Source: Polynucleobacter parvulilacunae
GTDB lineage: Bacteria > Pseudomonadota > Gammaproteobacteria > Burkholderiales > Burkholderiaceae
Direction of reading: 5' to 3'
DNA length: 64,000 nt
Assembly (NCBI RefSeq): GCF_018881715.1
Contig: NZ_JACVPW010000001.1
Span: 459,337-523,336 of the forward strand
The first letter of the stretch is position 1; every line of letters begins with the position of its first letter. The translations under genes were made by a program, and so were the position numbers. Positions 15,088 to 22,977 of the stretch are shown piece by piece. The notes under the pieces are model-generated. The model was not told where the DNA came from. It made no database searches and was given only the letters and a program-made list of their open reading frames with translations.

Positions 15088-15144
15088 GGTTTAAGTAAAA
15101 GCAGGTTTTTTGACGGATAGAAAAACCCTGCGTTTTGTTAAACC
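15088..15144. repeat. Long palindrome 1 of the island
   Basis: GGTTTAAGTAAAAGCAGG followed by a T-run pairs, with about four mismatches over 24 bp, with an A-run followed by CCTGCGTTTTGTTAAACC. It is closely related to palindromes 2 (19,961-20,035) and 3 (24,635-24,691). The inner stem flanked by A and T runs could act as a bidirectional terminator. Confidence 0.78.
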
Positions 15145-15160
15145 CTTTATTCAAGAAAAC

Positions 15161-15184
15161 AAAAAACCACCCGAAGGTGGTTTT
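15161..15184. terminator. Terminator of the potassium-transporter operon (repeat copy G)
   Basis: A-run, ACCACCCGAAGGTGGT, T-run: the same 16-bp palindrome as the tRNA-Phe terminator, here inside the island, 18 bases after the stop of the KimA-like gene and without any tRNA tail. Confidence 0.82.
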
Positions 15185-15201
15185 AATGAGAAATAGCCTT
15201 G

Positions 15202-17160
15202 TCAACCAACCCGCATTGGCAACAAGATCATTTGACGACCACTGAAATGAAGCCTCTCTTGGATCTCCAGCGGAGTTTGGTTATGTAGAAACTTGGTAAA
15301 GAAATTAGTCTTAGCAAAAAGCAACTTACTAGCAAATGAAATGCTCTCATTTGGGAACTCTTGATAAGCCTGATCTGTTAACTTCATGAATTCTTTGATA
15401 GGATCTGTACCAAAACCAATCTTATAAGTAGCCGCCAAACCATGTTGATGACAAAAATCAACATAGTAAGACATGGATTTTTCCATTTGCTCTCTTAATG
15501 CTTCTACCTTTTGATGTCCATCAAAGCTAGAGGCGTCGACCTCTCCCACTGCCACAAAAACATAATTCTTGTAGTGAGGAAATAATCTCATTGCCCACAT
15601 CAGAGCATGAATGCTTGCTCCACGATGACGGCTAACCAAAATGATTGCGGCTGGTTTAGATCGGTCTAGTGCTGGTACCTCAGACTTTGTGCTGTCTACC
15701 AAATTGTCTGGGAATGCCTCATCCGCCTTACTCAACTCAGCTCTAAATGCCTCATAGTGCTTTCTTGTAAGCAAGCACAAGACAACCACAACACTTGTTA
15801 CCAAGATAGTTAACCAACCACCTTCAAATAATTTTTCACTAATCGTAATTGTCAAGATGGATGCGGTAACAACAAAACCGAGAGCACTTAATAAGAAATG
15901 CTTGAACCAACCTTTATCTTGACTATGCTTGATCCAATAGACTGACATTCCAAACAATGACAAGCTGAATGTTAAAAACACATTGATGCTGTACAGAACT
16001 ACTAAGGTGGCAACAGAACCGCCTGTAAAGATCAAAATTAGAAATGCGGCGATGCCCATCACCAAAATACCGTTTTGTCTTACTAGACGACTAGATAATT
16101 CACGAAACTGGCGAGGCACCCAATAGTCTGCGGCCATATTGGATAGAACTGTTGGGCCATCTAAAAAACCAGTTTGCGCCGCAACAAACAAAAGGCCTGC
16201 TTCAAGCAACAAGACAACGGCCAAAGCAATTGCGTTAATGTCGCCACCATTCGGATTTAAATGCTCAATGATCATTCCAAATGCGGTGGCGTTTAATGTT
16301 TGACCGTCAACCTTCTCGGCACCCCAAAGCATATACAGCAAAATAATGCCGCCCGCTGTAATGGCCAATGAGAAGGCCAAGTACCACATCGTTCTTTTGC
16401 CATGAGGCACTCTGGGTTCAGCAAGCGTATTCACATTATTAGACACCGCCTCTAAGCCGGTATAAGTACCGCCGCCCAACGAATACGCCTTGAGAAATAG
16501 CGAGGCGACCATAATCCAACCAAGATTGCTTCCTAAAGCATTCGCTTCCGAAATGGCATTAGGCATTAAGTTGCCTAATTCTGGAGCATGAACACCAATG
16601 CCATAAGCGATCAATATCGCATGGGTAATACAAAAACCCAAAAAGATTGGCAACAATACAACGATAGATTCTTTAATGCCTCTAAAGTTCAGGAAAATTA
16701 AAAAGACGACTAAACCTAACTCAATCATGAGTTTGTAGTCTTGAAACTCTGGTGGTATCAAACTAAATGCGGCATCAACACCACTAGCCAGTGATATCGC
16801 AATAGTGAGCACATAATCGACGAGCAAGGCTGACCCAGAAATTAATCCCGCCTTTGATCCCAACAAAGCTGTAGCAACACGATAACCGCCGCCACCCGTT
16901 GGAAATAATTCAATAATTTGGTTGTATCCCAAGGCAATAATAAAGACAGTTAAAGCCGTTGCCATTGCTAGAAACAAAGCCATATTGTGATTTGCCCCTA
17001 AGGCAAGAAATGCCTCTTCGGGACCATAGCAAGAAGATGAAAGTCCATCAGCCCCCAAGCCAACCCATGCCAGCAATGGAATGATCGCAATCGCATGGCG
17101 TGTCTTAGGATCCATTGGATCCAAGGCTTTACCCCTAAAGAAATTAATGATTTTTTTCAT
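15202..17160 (-). CDS. KimA-like potassium transporter (APC superfamily)
   Basis: A 652-residue protein with about twelve membrane helices (residues 20-455) and a C-terminal soluble domain of about 170 residues that looks like a universal-stress-protein fold (RSKPAAIILVSRHRGASIHALMWAM...). The opening KTRHAIAIIPLLAWVGLGADGLSSSCYGPEEAF and the FPTGGGGYRVA segment match the KimA/KtrD-type K+ uptake proteins of the APC superfamily. Known for the family: K+/H+ symport. It is the last gene of a unit with kdpE- and kdpD-like genes, which supports a K+ role; an amino-acid substrate cannot be excluded from sequence alone. Confidence 0.75.
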   Translation of the reverse strand: MKKIINFFRGKALDPMDPKTRHAIAIIPLLAWVGLGADGLSSSCYGPEEAFLALGANHNMALFLAMATALTVFIIALGYNQIIELFPTGGGGYRVATALLGSKAGLISGSALLVDYVLTIAISLASGVDAAFSLIPPEFQDYKLMIELGLVVFLIFLNFRGIKESIVVLLPIFLGFCITHAILIAYGIGVHAPELGNLMPNAISEANALGSNLGWIMVASLFLKAYSLGGGTYTGLEAVSNNVNTLAEPRVPHGKRTMWYLAFSLAITAGGIILLYMLWGAEKVDGQTLNATAFGMIIEHLNPNGGDINAIALAVVLLLEAGLLFVAAQTGFLDGPTVLSNMAADYWVPRQFRELSSRLVRQNGILVMGIAAFLILIFTGGSVATLVVLYSINVFLTFSLSLFGMSVYWIKHSQDKGWFKHFLLSALGFVVTASILTITISEKLFEGGWLTILVTSVVVVLCLLTRKHYEAFRAELSKADEAFPDNLVDSTKSEVPALDRSKPAAIILVSRHRGASIHALMWAMRLFPHYKNYVFVAVGEVDASSFDGHQKVEALREQMEKSMSYYVDFCHQHGLAATYKIGFGTDPIKEFMKLTDQAYQEFPNESISFASKLLFAKTNFFTKFLHNQTPLEIQERLHFSGRQMILLPMRVG

Positions 17161-17181
17161 GATGTCCTTCTTGTTTCTTGG

Positions 17182-17877
17182 TTAAATGTCTAAACGGTAT
17201 CCAATGCCCGTTTCGGTAAGTAGGTACTTCGGTTGTGCGGGATCATCCTCTAACTTTTGCCGTAAATGTCCCATGTAAATTCGCAAGTAATGACTGTCTT
17301 CGACGTGTTGTCCACCCCAGACTTCTTTTAAAAGTTGACGATGCGTAACAACGCGGCCTTGATTGACCAATAAAACATTTAAGAGCTGATATTCAGTCTT
17401 ACTTAAATGAATTTCTTGATTGGCTTTAATTACTTTTCTAGTGCTCAAATCAATTTGAATATCGCCAAATGAAAAGGTGGGTGTATTGGCTTGAGCAATA
17501 TTGAGACGACGCAATAAGACACGCATTCTTGCCATGAGCTCAGCAGTGCCAAATGGCTTGGTCAAGTAATCGTCCGCACCTGCGTCTAAGGCTTTTACCT
17601 TTTCATGTTCAGCAATTCTGGCAGATAAAACCAGAATAGGGTTTGATGACCAAGTCCGATAGCTCTTAATAAATTCAATGCCGTCACCATCTATTAAGCC
17701 TAAGTCCAGTATCACCACATCGGGTTTGGTTGAAGCCGCAACTTGTAGGCCACCCTTAACGCTACCTTCCAATACAACCTTCAAATCCATGCTCGTGACA
17801 ACCTTAGCGATCAAATCACGAATCTGTACATCATCTTCAATGATGAGAGCTTGCCTCGGAGCGTTATCAATACTCAT
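17182..17877 (-). CDS. kdpE: KdpE-like response regulator (OmpR family)
   Basis: A 231-residue regulator. The receiver domain (residues 8-120) has the acidic pair EDD, phospho-acceptor Asp in VVILDLGLIDGDG near residue 56, and the KPF lysine near residue 106. A winged-helix DNA-binding domain follows (HLSKTEYQLLNVLL...VEDSHYLRIYMGHLRQKLEDD...TETGIGYRL), the VxxxHYLRIYMxxLRxKLE signature being typical of KdpE. Its start overlaps the kinase stop by four bases. It probably controls the KimA-like gene 21 bases downstream; no kdpFABC is present in the window. Confidence 0.88.
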   Translation of the reverse strand: MSIDNAPRQALIIEDDVQIRDLIAKVVTSMDLKVVLEGSVKGGLQVAASTKPDVVILDLGLIDGDGIEFIKSYRTWSSNPILVLSARIAEHEKVKALDAGADDYLTKPFGTAELMARMRVLLRRLNIAQANTPTFSFGDIQIDLSTRKVIKANQEIHLSKTEYQLLNVLLVNQGRVVTHRQLLKEVWGGQHVEDSHYLRIYMGHLRQKLEDDPAQPKYLLTETGIGYRLDI

Positions 17878-19373
17878 GATTGACGGAACTCCGGATATTG
17901 AAAGATCGGCAAAGTAAATTCAATCGTAGAGCCCTTACCGCTTGAATTATTTTTTGCCGAGATTGTTCCGCCATGAGCTTCAACGATGGTCTTACAGATT
18001 GCTAAGCCAACACCCATGCCTGATTGCTTAGTATCAGAGATTCCCCTGGAAAACATTTCGAATAGCTCAGCAGGGTTTTGTTTAAATCCAACGCCTAAGT
18101 CTTGAATGGAAATGAGCAACTGTGATGAATTAAAACTAGCAGTAACAACAATCTCTGTCGAAACATCTGAATACTTCGCCGCATTCTCTAAAAGATTGGA
18201 TAGCACCCGCTCAATCAGCACTTCATCAAAATACATAGGCGGCACATCAGCAGGAATATGGGCGATCACCCTTCTATTGGGAAAGGCGCCATTGAAATGC
18301 TTAATACTTGCGCCCATAACATCCTCAAGTGGTTGCCATTCCTTTTTCAAGGTTGGGCCTTGAGTCTGAAGCCTTGCCATCTCTAGTAAGTTGCCGATCA
18401 TGCCAGCCAATCTCATGCCTTGATTACGAATCGTTTCAAGATCTTTAATACTTTCTTTACCTAATTCTGGGTGATTAGTCTGTAAGTTCTCAGCCAAGCC
18501 CACCATAGTAGTTAGTGGGGTGCGGAGATCGTGAGATAGCGAAGAAAGAATCGCACTTTTTAGCCTCTCTGTTGCGGCCTCAACCTTACTTTCTTCTTCG
18601 GCCTTAAGAGACCTTAATTGGGCTACAGCCAAAGCAATCAAATTAGATGCTGTTTGTAACAAGTCATCTAAACCATGTTTTCTAATAGACCTTGTGGGAT
18701 CAGACGCAATCAGAATCCCGTATGTTTTAAGTTCCGCACGAATCGGGATAAAGATAATTGAGCTTCCATCAATTTCATCTATTTCATGAAAGATGCGATT
18801 ACCACTTTGAATTGCCCAAGCAATGGTTTGAGAATCAAATTTAGACTGCTTGAGCTCTTCTGGATTATCCGTAATGAATAACTCGATCTCTATACCTATT
18901 GGCTCTTCTAGGGCAGATTTAGCAACCTGAATAATCTGCTCGTCTGATTGGGCGCTAAAAAGCCCACGAGATAGAGTCTGAAGGGCTCTAGCTAATTTTT
19001 CACGAGCCAAAACATCGCTAATTTGCTCCTTCAGCCTTGCGGCTAAATGTCCGGTCACCAAACCAACAATCAGCATTACTAAGAAGGTAATAAGGTATTG
19101 ACTATCGTCAACCGAGAATGAAAATCTGGGGGTTACAAAAAAGAAGTCGAAAAAGGCCACATTGATAAACGCAGAAAATATGGCGGCATTACGACCCAAT
19201 GCTGTAGCAATCAAGAAGGTGCTCAATAGGAAGATCATCACAATATTGGCAAGATCAACCAGCCCCAATAAAGCCGTACAAATCAGACTCAAGATTGAAG
19301 CAACAGCCACACAAATCAAACCCGAGAAAAATGGCTGATTAGCAATTGAGGAATTTATTGTCTTTTTGTCCAC
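17874..19373 (-). CDS. KdpD-like sensor kinase lacking the N-terminal KdpD domain
   Basis: About 499 residues from GTG 19,373: four membrane helices of a DUF4118 domain (GLICVAVASILSLICTALL... to LITFLVMLIVGLVTGHLAARLKEQ), a GAF-like linker, HisKA with SLSHDLRTPLTTMVG (phospho-His), and HATPase (N box LLENAAKYS, GVGLAICKTIVEAHGG). Classical KdpD has about 350 more N-terminal residues with a nucleotide-binding and Usp domain; these are absent. The frame continues to a TTG at 19,457, but that start overlaps the preceding gene and runs through a rho-independent terminator (19,399-19,436), so I prefer 19,373. Neither start has a clear ribosome site. Confidence 0.82.
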   Translation of the reverse strand: MDKKTINSSIANQPFFSGLICVAVASILSLICTALLGLVDLANIVMIFLLSTFLIATALGRNAAIFSAFINVAFFDFFFVTPRFSFSVDDSQYLITFLVMLIVGLVTGHLAARLKEQISDVLAREKLARALQTLSRGLFSAQSDEQIIQVAKSALEEPIGIEIELFITDNPEELKQSKFDSQTIAWAIQSGNRIFHEIDEIDGSSIIFIPIRAELKTYGILIASDPTRSIRKHGLDDLLQTASNLIALAVAQLRSLKAEEESKVEAATERLKSAILSSLSHDLRTPLTTMVGLAENLQTNHPELGKESIKDLETIRNQGMRLAGMIGNLLEMARLQTQGPTLKKEWQPLEDVMGASIKHFNGAFPNRRVIAHIPADVPPMYFDEVLIERVLSNLLENAAKYSDVSTEIVVTASFNSSQLLISIQDLGVGFKQNPAELFEMFSRGISDTKQSGMGVGLAICKTIVEAHGGTISAKNNSSGKGSTIEFTLPIFQYPEFRQS

Positions 19374-19398
19374 ATAAGCATTTTGAATCCATCGGTGT

Positions 19399-19436
19399 AA
19401 AAAAGGCGTAAAAATCGTTATTAAAATTTTTACGCC
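19399..19436 (-). terminator. Terminator after the DUF6641 gene
   Basis: GGCGTAAAAAT (minus strand 19,436-19,426) pairs perfectly over 11 bp with ATTTTTACGCC (19,415-19,405), followed by six T. It lies 10 bases after the DUF6641 stop and in front of the kinase, separating the two transcription units. Confidence 0.8.
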
Positions 19437-19446
19437 ATAAAACTTT

Positions 19447-19887
19447 CTACCGACCAAAGCCCTTTCTCACAGCCCCGCTTGCCAGCTCAATCTGACTATC
19501 TAGCTCGCCTGCTTCTACTGCGCTTTTAACTAACTCAAGCGCTTTAACCAACTCAGCGGGATTGCCAACTTCCACGCTGTGCTTACCTTTAGCAAGCTCT
19601 AATGGTCTACTACCGTATTTGACACAGAAGCAAACTTTGCCCAATTCATTTTTGAACCACCATTCTCGAATGCGCTTAGGTAATTCAATTTGCTTGCGTA
19701 GCCCTGTTTCTTTATCCGTAAAGCTACGATATTTTTTGACTACAAACTGCGTGCCATCTATTTGACTTTTTGCTAACTGTATTTGCTCCCACAATTTGTT
19801 TGATAGCTTGTTCCTGCGCATCACCATTGCCGGTAAATGCGTTGGCTTTTTGGCACTCGTAATTTTTAATCCGTCTAAAACACCCAT
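19447..19887 (-). CDS. DUF6641 family protein
   Basis: A 146-residue soluble basic protein. The opening MGVLDGLKITSAKKPTHLP, the RRNKLSNKLWEQIQLAKSQ helix, the PKRIREWWF motif and the LELAKGKHSVEVGN...LVKSAVEAGELDSQIE tail match my memory of DUF6641, a family of unknown function found on betaproteobacterial plasmids and islands. A good ribosome site (AGGAGC) precedes ATG 19,887. Directly upstream are six near-regular ACCAAGT repeats and then palindrome 2, suggesting dedicated regulation. A DNA-binding role is possible but not shown. Confidence 0.72.
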   Translation of the reverse strand: MGVLDGLKITSAKKPTHLPAMVMRRNKLSNKLWEQIQLAKSQIDGTQFVVKKYRSFTDKETGLRKQIELPKRIREWWFKNELGKVCFCVKYGSRPLELAKGKHSVEVGNPAELVKALELVKSAVEAGELDSQIELASGAVRKGFGR

Positions 19888-19906
19888 TTATATTGCTCCT
19901 TTTTTC

Positions 19907-19957
19907 ACTTGGTTTACTTGGTTCAGTTAGGTCACTTGGTGACTTGGTGAACTTGGT
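19907..19957 (-). promoter_or_regulatory. Direct heptamer repeats (ACCAAGT) upstream of the DUF6641 gene
   Basis: On the plus strand ACTTGGT occurs at 19,907, 19,916, 19,934, 19,942 and 19,951, with a degenerate copy (AGTTAGGT) at 19,925: six units at 8-9 base spacing. The block starts seven bases beyond the ribosome site. Such arrays act as operators for repressors that bind in tandem or as iterons for replication initiators. Confidence 0.7.
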
Positions 19958-19960
19958 AGA

Positions 19961-20035
19961 TATAGGTTTAAGAAAACGCAGGTTTTTTGCTACTTTTTGG
20001 CGTTAAAAAACCTGCTTTTCCATAAACCCTATATA
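19961..20035. repeat. Long palindrome 2 of the island
   Basis: TATAGGTTTAAGAAAACGCA then GG and a T-run; the opposite arm is an A-run, CCTGCTTTTCCATAAACCCT then ATATA. Arms of about 28 bases with few mismatches around a loop of about 16 bases. Related to palindromes 1 and 3. Confidence 0.78.
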
Positions 20036-21034
20036 AACAGTAGCTTCAAAGGCAATAAAGGACTACCGAAAAAGGCCGAAATTCGTCGTTTTTGGGCTAT
20101 ACGGGGGGTGTTGTTTAATCCTGAAAATTCTCAATTTTGCGAATTGCGCTTTGTACCGAAGCAAGAAATTTACAAAAACAGCTCTGGCAATACCTATTAA
20201 TTTCGCAAATACAAAATTGATTATTAGTTATAGGTAGGTAGTTGTTGCGTCAAAACCTTCGGTCCTCGTCAGTGCGCATAGTGTTCATTCGAAAGAGTAA
20301 TGAAAAGCACTCAAATCAGCGCTATATGCGTGCGATACATCCAATCTACTAGCTGAGTAGCTGAAATACACAAAACAGCACTATGAGCTTGTAATTAATT
20401 GCTTAAATTCACCATACCAAATAAGACTAATTTATTTACGGTGTTTTATTAGGTTAGCTAAATAAACACATATAAATGAGACTTAAAGTTGGCACGCTGA
20501 ATGTAATAGTGCTGTGAAATCCGTTCTGATGTGTGACGGTACACAAGGGTTGCTCATTACTCGCTTCTTCGCACTAACTAGCTGATGGCTAGATGCTTAA
20601 ACGACGTCTCGATATGACAGTACCGTTTGCGAAGTCGTAATAGTTGGTAACGCAGTAATGCGTGAATAAAGTGAGTGGGATGCCACAAATTAACCCACAA
20701 ACACACCCACATGGCTTCTGGCATTGGTAGTGAGTGTGTTGCGTAAGACGAGTACATAAAAGGAGATCGCAAAACCTGCCTTTCTTGTTAAATCAAGTTG
20801 TGCGTGCCAGTTGTTAATCCTCAGCAATGATTAGCTATCGCTACGCCTTTAACAAGGCGTGGCTTGACTTCCTAGCAATGACCTAACTCAAAAGCAAAGC
20901 CCTTAATAAATCATTTAATAGAAGATTAAAGAAATGAGCGGCAAACAAAAGCGTTAGCTTTTGTGTAGACGCAAGCGAACTTTAGTTCGCTCTTAAATTA
21001 ACTCTGAAGTTAAGCTAAAGATTTAAGGGAAATT
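20036..21034. other. Thousand-base region without a convincing gene
   Basis: Frames here are short, lack ribosome sites or overlap the palindrome. Several small perfect hairpins occur in the right part: ACGCCTT/AAGGCGT near 20,842-20,860, ACAAAAGC/GCTTTTGT near 20,946-20,965 and GCGAACT/AGTTCGC near 20,975-20,992, and a half-copy of the palindrome motif (AAAACCTGCC) near 20,771. The left part has no structure I can name. It may hold a structured RNA, an origin, a transfer site or decayed genes. Confidence 0.5.
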
Positions 21035-21202
21035 ATGAGTACGTACAAAGTGACCTATACAGCTTATTCAAAAGGAAGTAATGAGGTAGTGAGCGAAGGG
21101 ATAATGGAAATTAATACAAGTACCGCTTATCAAGCAGAGCAAGCTGTTAAAGCAATATTTTCTGGGCTAGATGTGATTATTCGGTATACAAACAACGCTT
21201 AA
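21035..21202 (+). CDS. Small hypothetical protein (55 aa)
   Basis: A 55-residue frame from ATG 21,035 to TAA 21,202 with a good ribosome site (AAGGGA, four bases upstream). The sequence (MSTYKVTYTAYSKGSNEVVS...) alternates like a small beta-beta-alpha-beta fold: two strands, a helix (STAYQAEQAVKAIF) and a final strand (DVIIRYTN). It is too short for certainty, but start context and amphipathic pattern favour a real gene. Family unknown. It precedes the Fur-box-like sites of the porin gene. Confidence 0.6.
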   Translation: MSTYKVTYTAYSKGSNEVVSEGIMEINTSTAYQAEQAVKAIFSGLDVIIRYTNNA

Positions 21203-21250
21203 TTATTGATTAAAGCTCAATCTAGCGCCTCATTTGATCGCTTTTTCCAA

Positions 21251-21296
21251 TTGAGAGTCATTCTCAATTATATGCTAAGATGAGAACAATTCTCAT
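21251..21296 (+). promoter_or_regulatory. Two Fur-box-like palindromes
   Basis: TTGAGAGTCATTCTCAA (21,251-21,267) and ATGAGAACAATTCTCAT (21,280-21,296) are both inverted repeats of the GAGAAT-n-ATTCTC type bound by Fur-family regulators in many proteobacteria. Their centres are 29 bases apart, about three helical turns, and the second ends 21 bases before the porin start, where a bound repressor would block transcription. Confidence 0.68.
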
Positions 21297-21317
21297 TAAG
21301 TATATTTGGCATTTCTG

Positions 21318-22754
21318 ATGTTTTTCTCATTTAGTACAAACCGCACGGCCTTTATCGGCCTAATTAGCGCCCTTTATTTGGGGGCTCTATCTTGTGCTGT
21401 AAGAGCAGAGGCGCCAGTTAGTGACATGCCCATTGTTATGGCTGAATCACCTGTCAGTGATTCACCTAAACTTGACGGCGCATTTGCTGTTGAAGGGGAT
21501 ACAGAGCAGTGGAGCATTCATGGTCAGTCTACTTATATCGTTCAGCAGAAAAATAACTTTAACTCACCTTACTACGGACAAAACAGCCTTCTCAATAAAT
21601 CTGAAGGCGGTGGTGGCAAGAGCTACACATTAAGTGCTACAGCGTTCTTAGGGGCAAGACTTTGGGAAGGCGCTGAAGTTTATTGGAACCCAGAGATGTT
21701 CGAGGGAACACCTTTTAATGGACAGCTTCTTGGCTTAGGTGGATTTCAGAATGGTGAATTACAAAAGGGCGCATATGCTCCGCCAATCTACTACACGGCT
21801 CGCGCCTTTATTCGTCAGACCTTTGGCTTAGGTGGTGGGAAAGAACATATTGAAGGCGGCCCCAATCAACTTGCTGGCAATCTCGATAAAAATAGAGTCG
21901 TCGTTACCTACGGTAAGTTCGCCACATTAGATTTCTTTGATCAAAATAGCTACAGCCACGATCCACGGACACAGTTTCAAAACTTTGCGCTTTTCTCTAT
22001 GGGCGCTTATGGCTATGCCGCAGACAGTAAAGGCTATACCTATGGCGTTGTAGCAGAGTGGTATCAAGACGATTGGATTTTGAAGGCGGCAAGATTGGCG
22101 ATGCCGACTATTCCGAATACTGCTCAGCTTGACTACAGCATGAGCCAAGACTATGGCAATCAAATTGAGTTAACTCATGAGCATGAGCTCTGGGGTAAGC
22201 CCGGCGCAGTAAGGGCTCTTTACTACCAACAGCATGCCTACATGGGCAACTACCAAAATGCGATTAATCAAGCTCAACAAACTAACAGCACTCCTGATGT
22301 AACTGGTGTTCGCAAAGCGGCGCAGAGTTCATGGGGATATGGTTTTAATATTGAGCAGGCCATCAATGATGATGTTGGTATCTTTGGTCGTTGGAGCTGG
22401 AATCCAGGCACAACCGAAGCACAGACAGTAGATATAAGTCGGTCGCTATCAGGCGGTGTGAGCATCAAAGGCTCTATTTGGTCGCGACCAAAAGATACAG
22501 TGGGCATAGGTTATGCCGCCAATGGAATCTCTTCGTCGCAAATTAGTTATCTACAGCAAGGTGGTATGGCCGCATTTATCGGCGATGGCGCACTTAGCTA
22601 CAAAAAAGAGCAAATCTTTGAAACCTTCTACAGCGCAAAAGTTTATAAAGAGCTATTCATATCTGCTGACTATCAACGGATTGCTAATCCAGCCTACAAC
22701 TCTGCTCGTGGCCCAGTCAATTTCTTTGGGCTTAGGGCGCACATAGAAATTTGA
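21318..22754 (+). CDS. OprB-like porin
   Basis: A 478-residue outer-membrane protein from ATG 21,318 (a TTG four codons earlier is less likely), with a signal peptide ending near VRAEA. The mature part opens with WSIHGQSTYIVQQKNNFNSPYYGQNSL and shows alternating strands with many aromatic residues (GARLWEGAEVYWNPEMFEG, RVVVTYGKFATLDFFDQNSY, DYQRIANPAYNSARGPVNFFG) and a C-terminal strand, all typical of carbohydrate-selective OprB porins. The two Fur-box-like sites upstream suggest control by iron or another metal, unusual for a sugar porin, so the solute may be different. Confidence 0.8.
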   Translation: MFFSFSTNRTAFIGLISALYLGALSCAVRAEAPVSDMPIVMAESPVSDSPKLDGAFAVEGDTEQWSIHGQSTYIVQQKNNFNSPYYGQNSLLNKSEGGGGKSYTLSATAFLGARLWEGAEVYWNPEMFEGTPFNGQLLGLGGFQNGELQKGAYAPPIYYTARAFIRQTFGLGGGKEHIEGGPNQLAGNLDKNRVVVTYGKFATLDFFDQNSYSHDPRTQFQNFALFSMGAYGYAADSKGYTYGVVAEWYQDDWILKAARLAMPTIPNTAQLDYSMSQDYGNQIELTHEHELWGKPGAVRALYYQQHAYMGNYQNAINQAQQTNSTPDVTGVRKAAQSSWGYGFNIEQAINDDVGIFGRWSWNPGTTEAQTVDISRSLSGGVSIKGSIWSRPKDTVGIGYAANGISSSQISYLQQGGMAAFIGDGALSYKKEQIFETFYSAKVYKELFISADYQRIANPAYNSARGPVNFFGLRAHIEI

Positions 22755-22977
22755 TGCCCTTATATTAATTAATTTTGTCGTTTTGTCACGACGGATTAGC
22801 TAAATAGCAATACATAAGCTTTTCCGCAAAACCTTATGTTTACTGGCTTAGAAGGCATAACCAGTTGAAATCATTAAGGAAATCAACTTGACAATTAACG
22901 ATCCAAAATCGGTAGGAATTTTAGAAATAAGAAAACATACTTTAGACATAGCAAAACTTTATTTACAAAGGAAATCT

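Noticed and set aside
15161..15184. Considered as another cassette boundary of the tRNA-tail repeat family.
   Set aside because: Only the 16-bp terminator palindrome is shared; no tRNA tail or lead sequence, and it ends a gene normally.
19907..19957. Considered as a plasmid replication origin with iterons.
   Set aside because: No replication initiator gene is recognisable in the island; kept as an operator-like array.
19997..20200. 67-codon plus-strand frame after the DUF6641 upstream region.
   Set aside because: Starts with TTG inside palindrome 2, no ribosome site, composition not protein-like.
20578..20772. 64-codon minus-strand frame in the gene-poor part of the island.
   Set aside because: Cys/His/Tyr/Trp-rich composition typical of random translation; no ribosome site.
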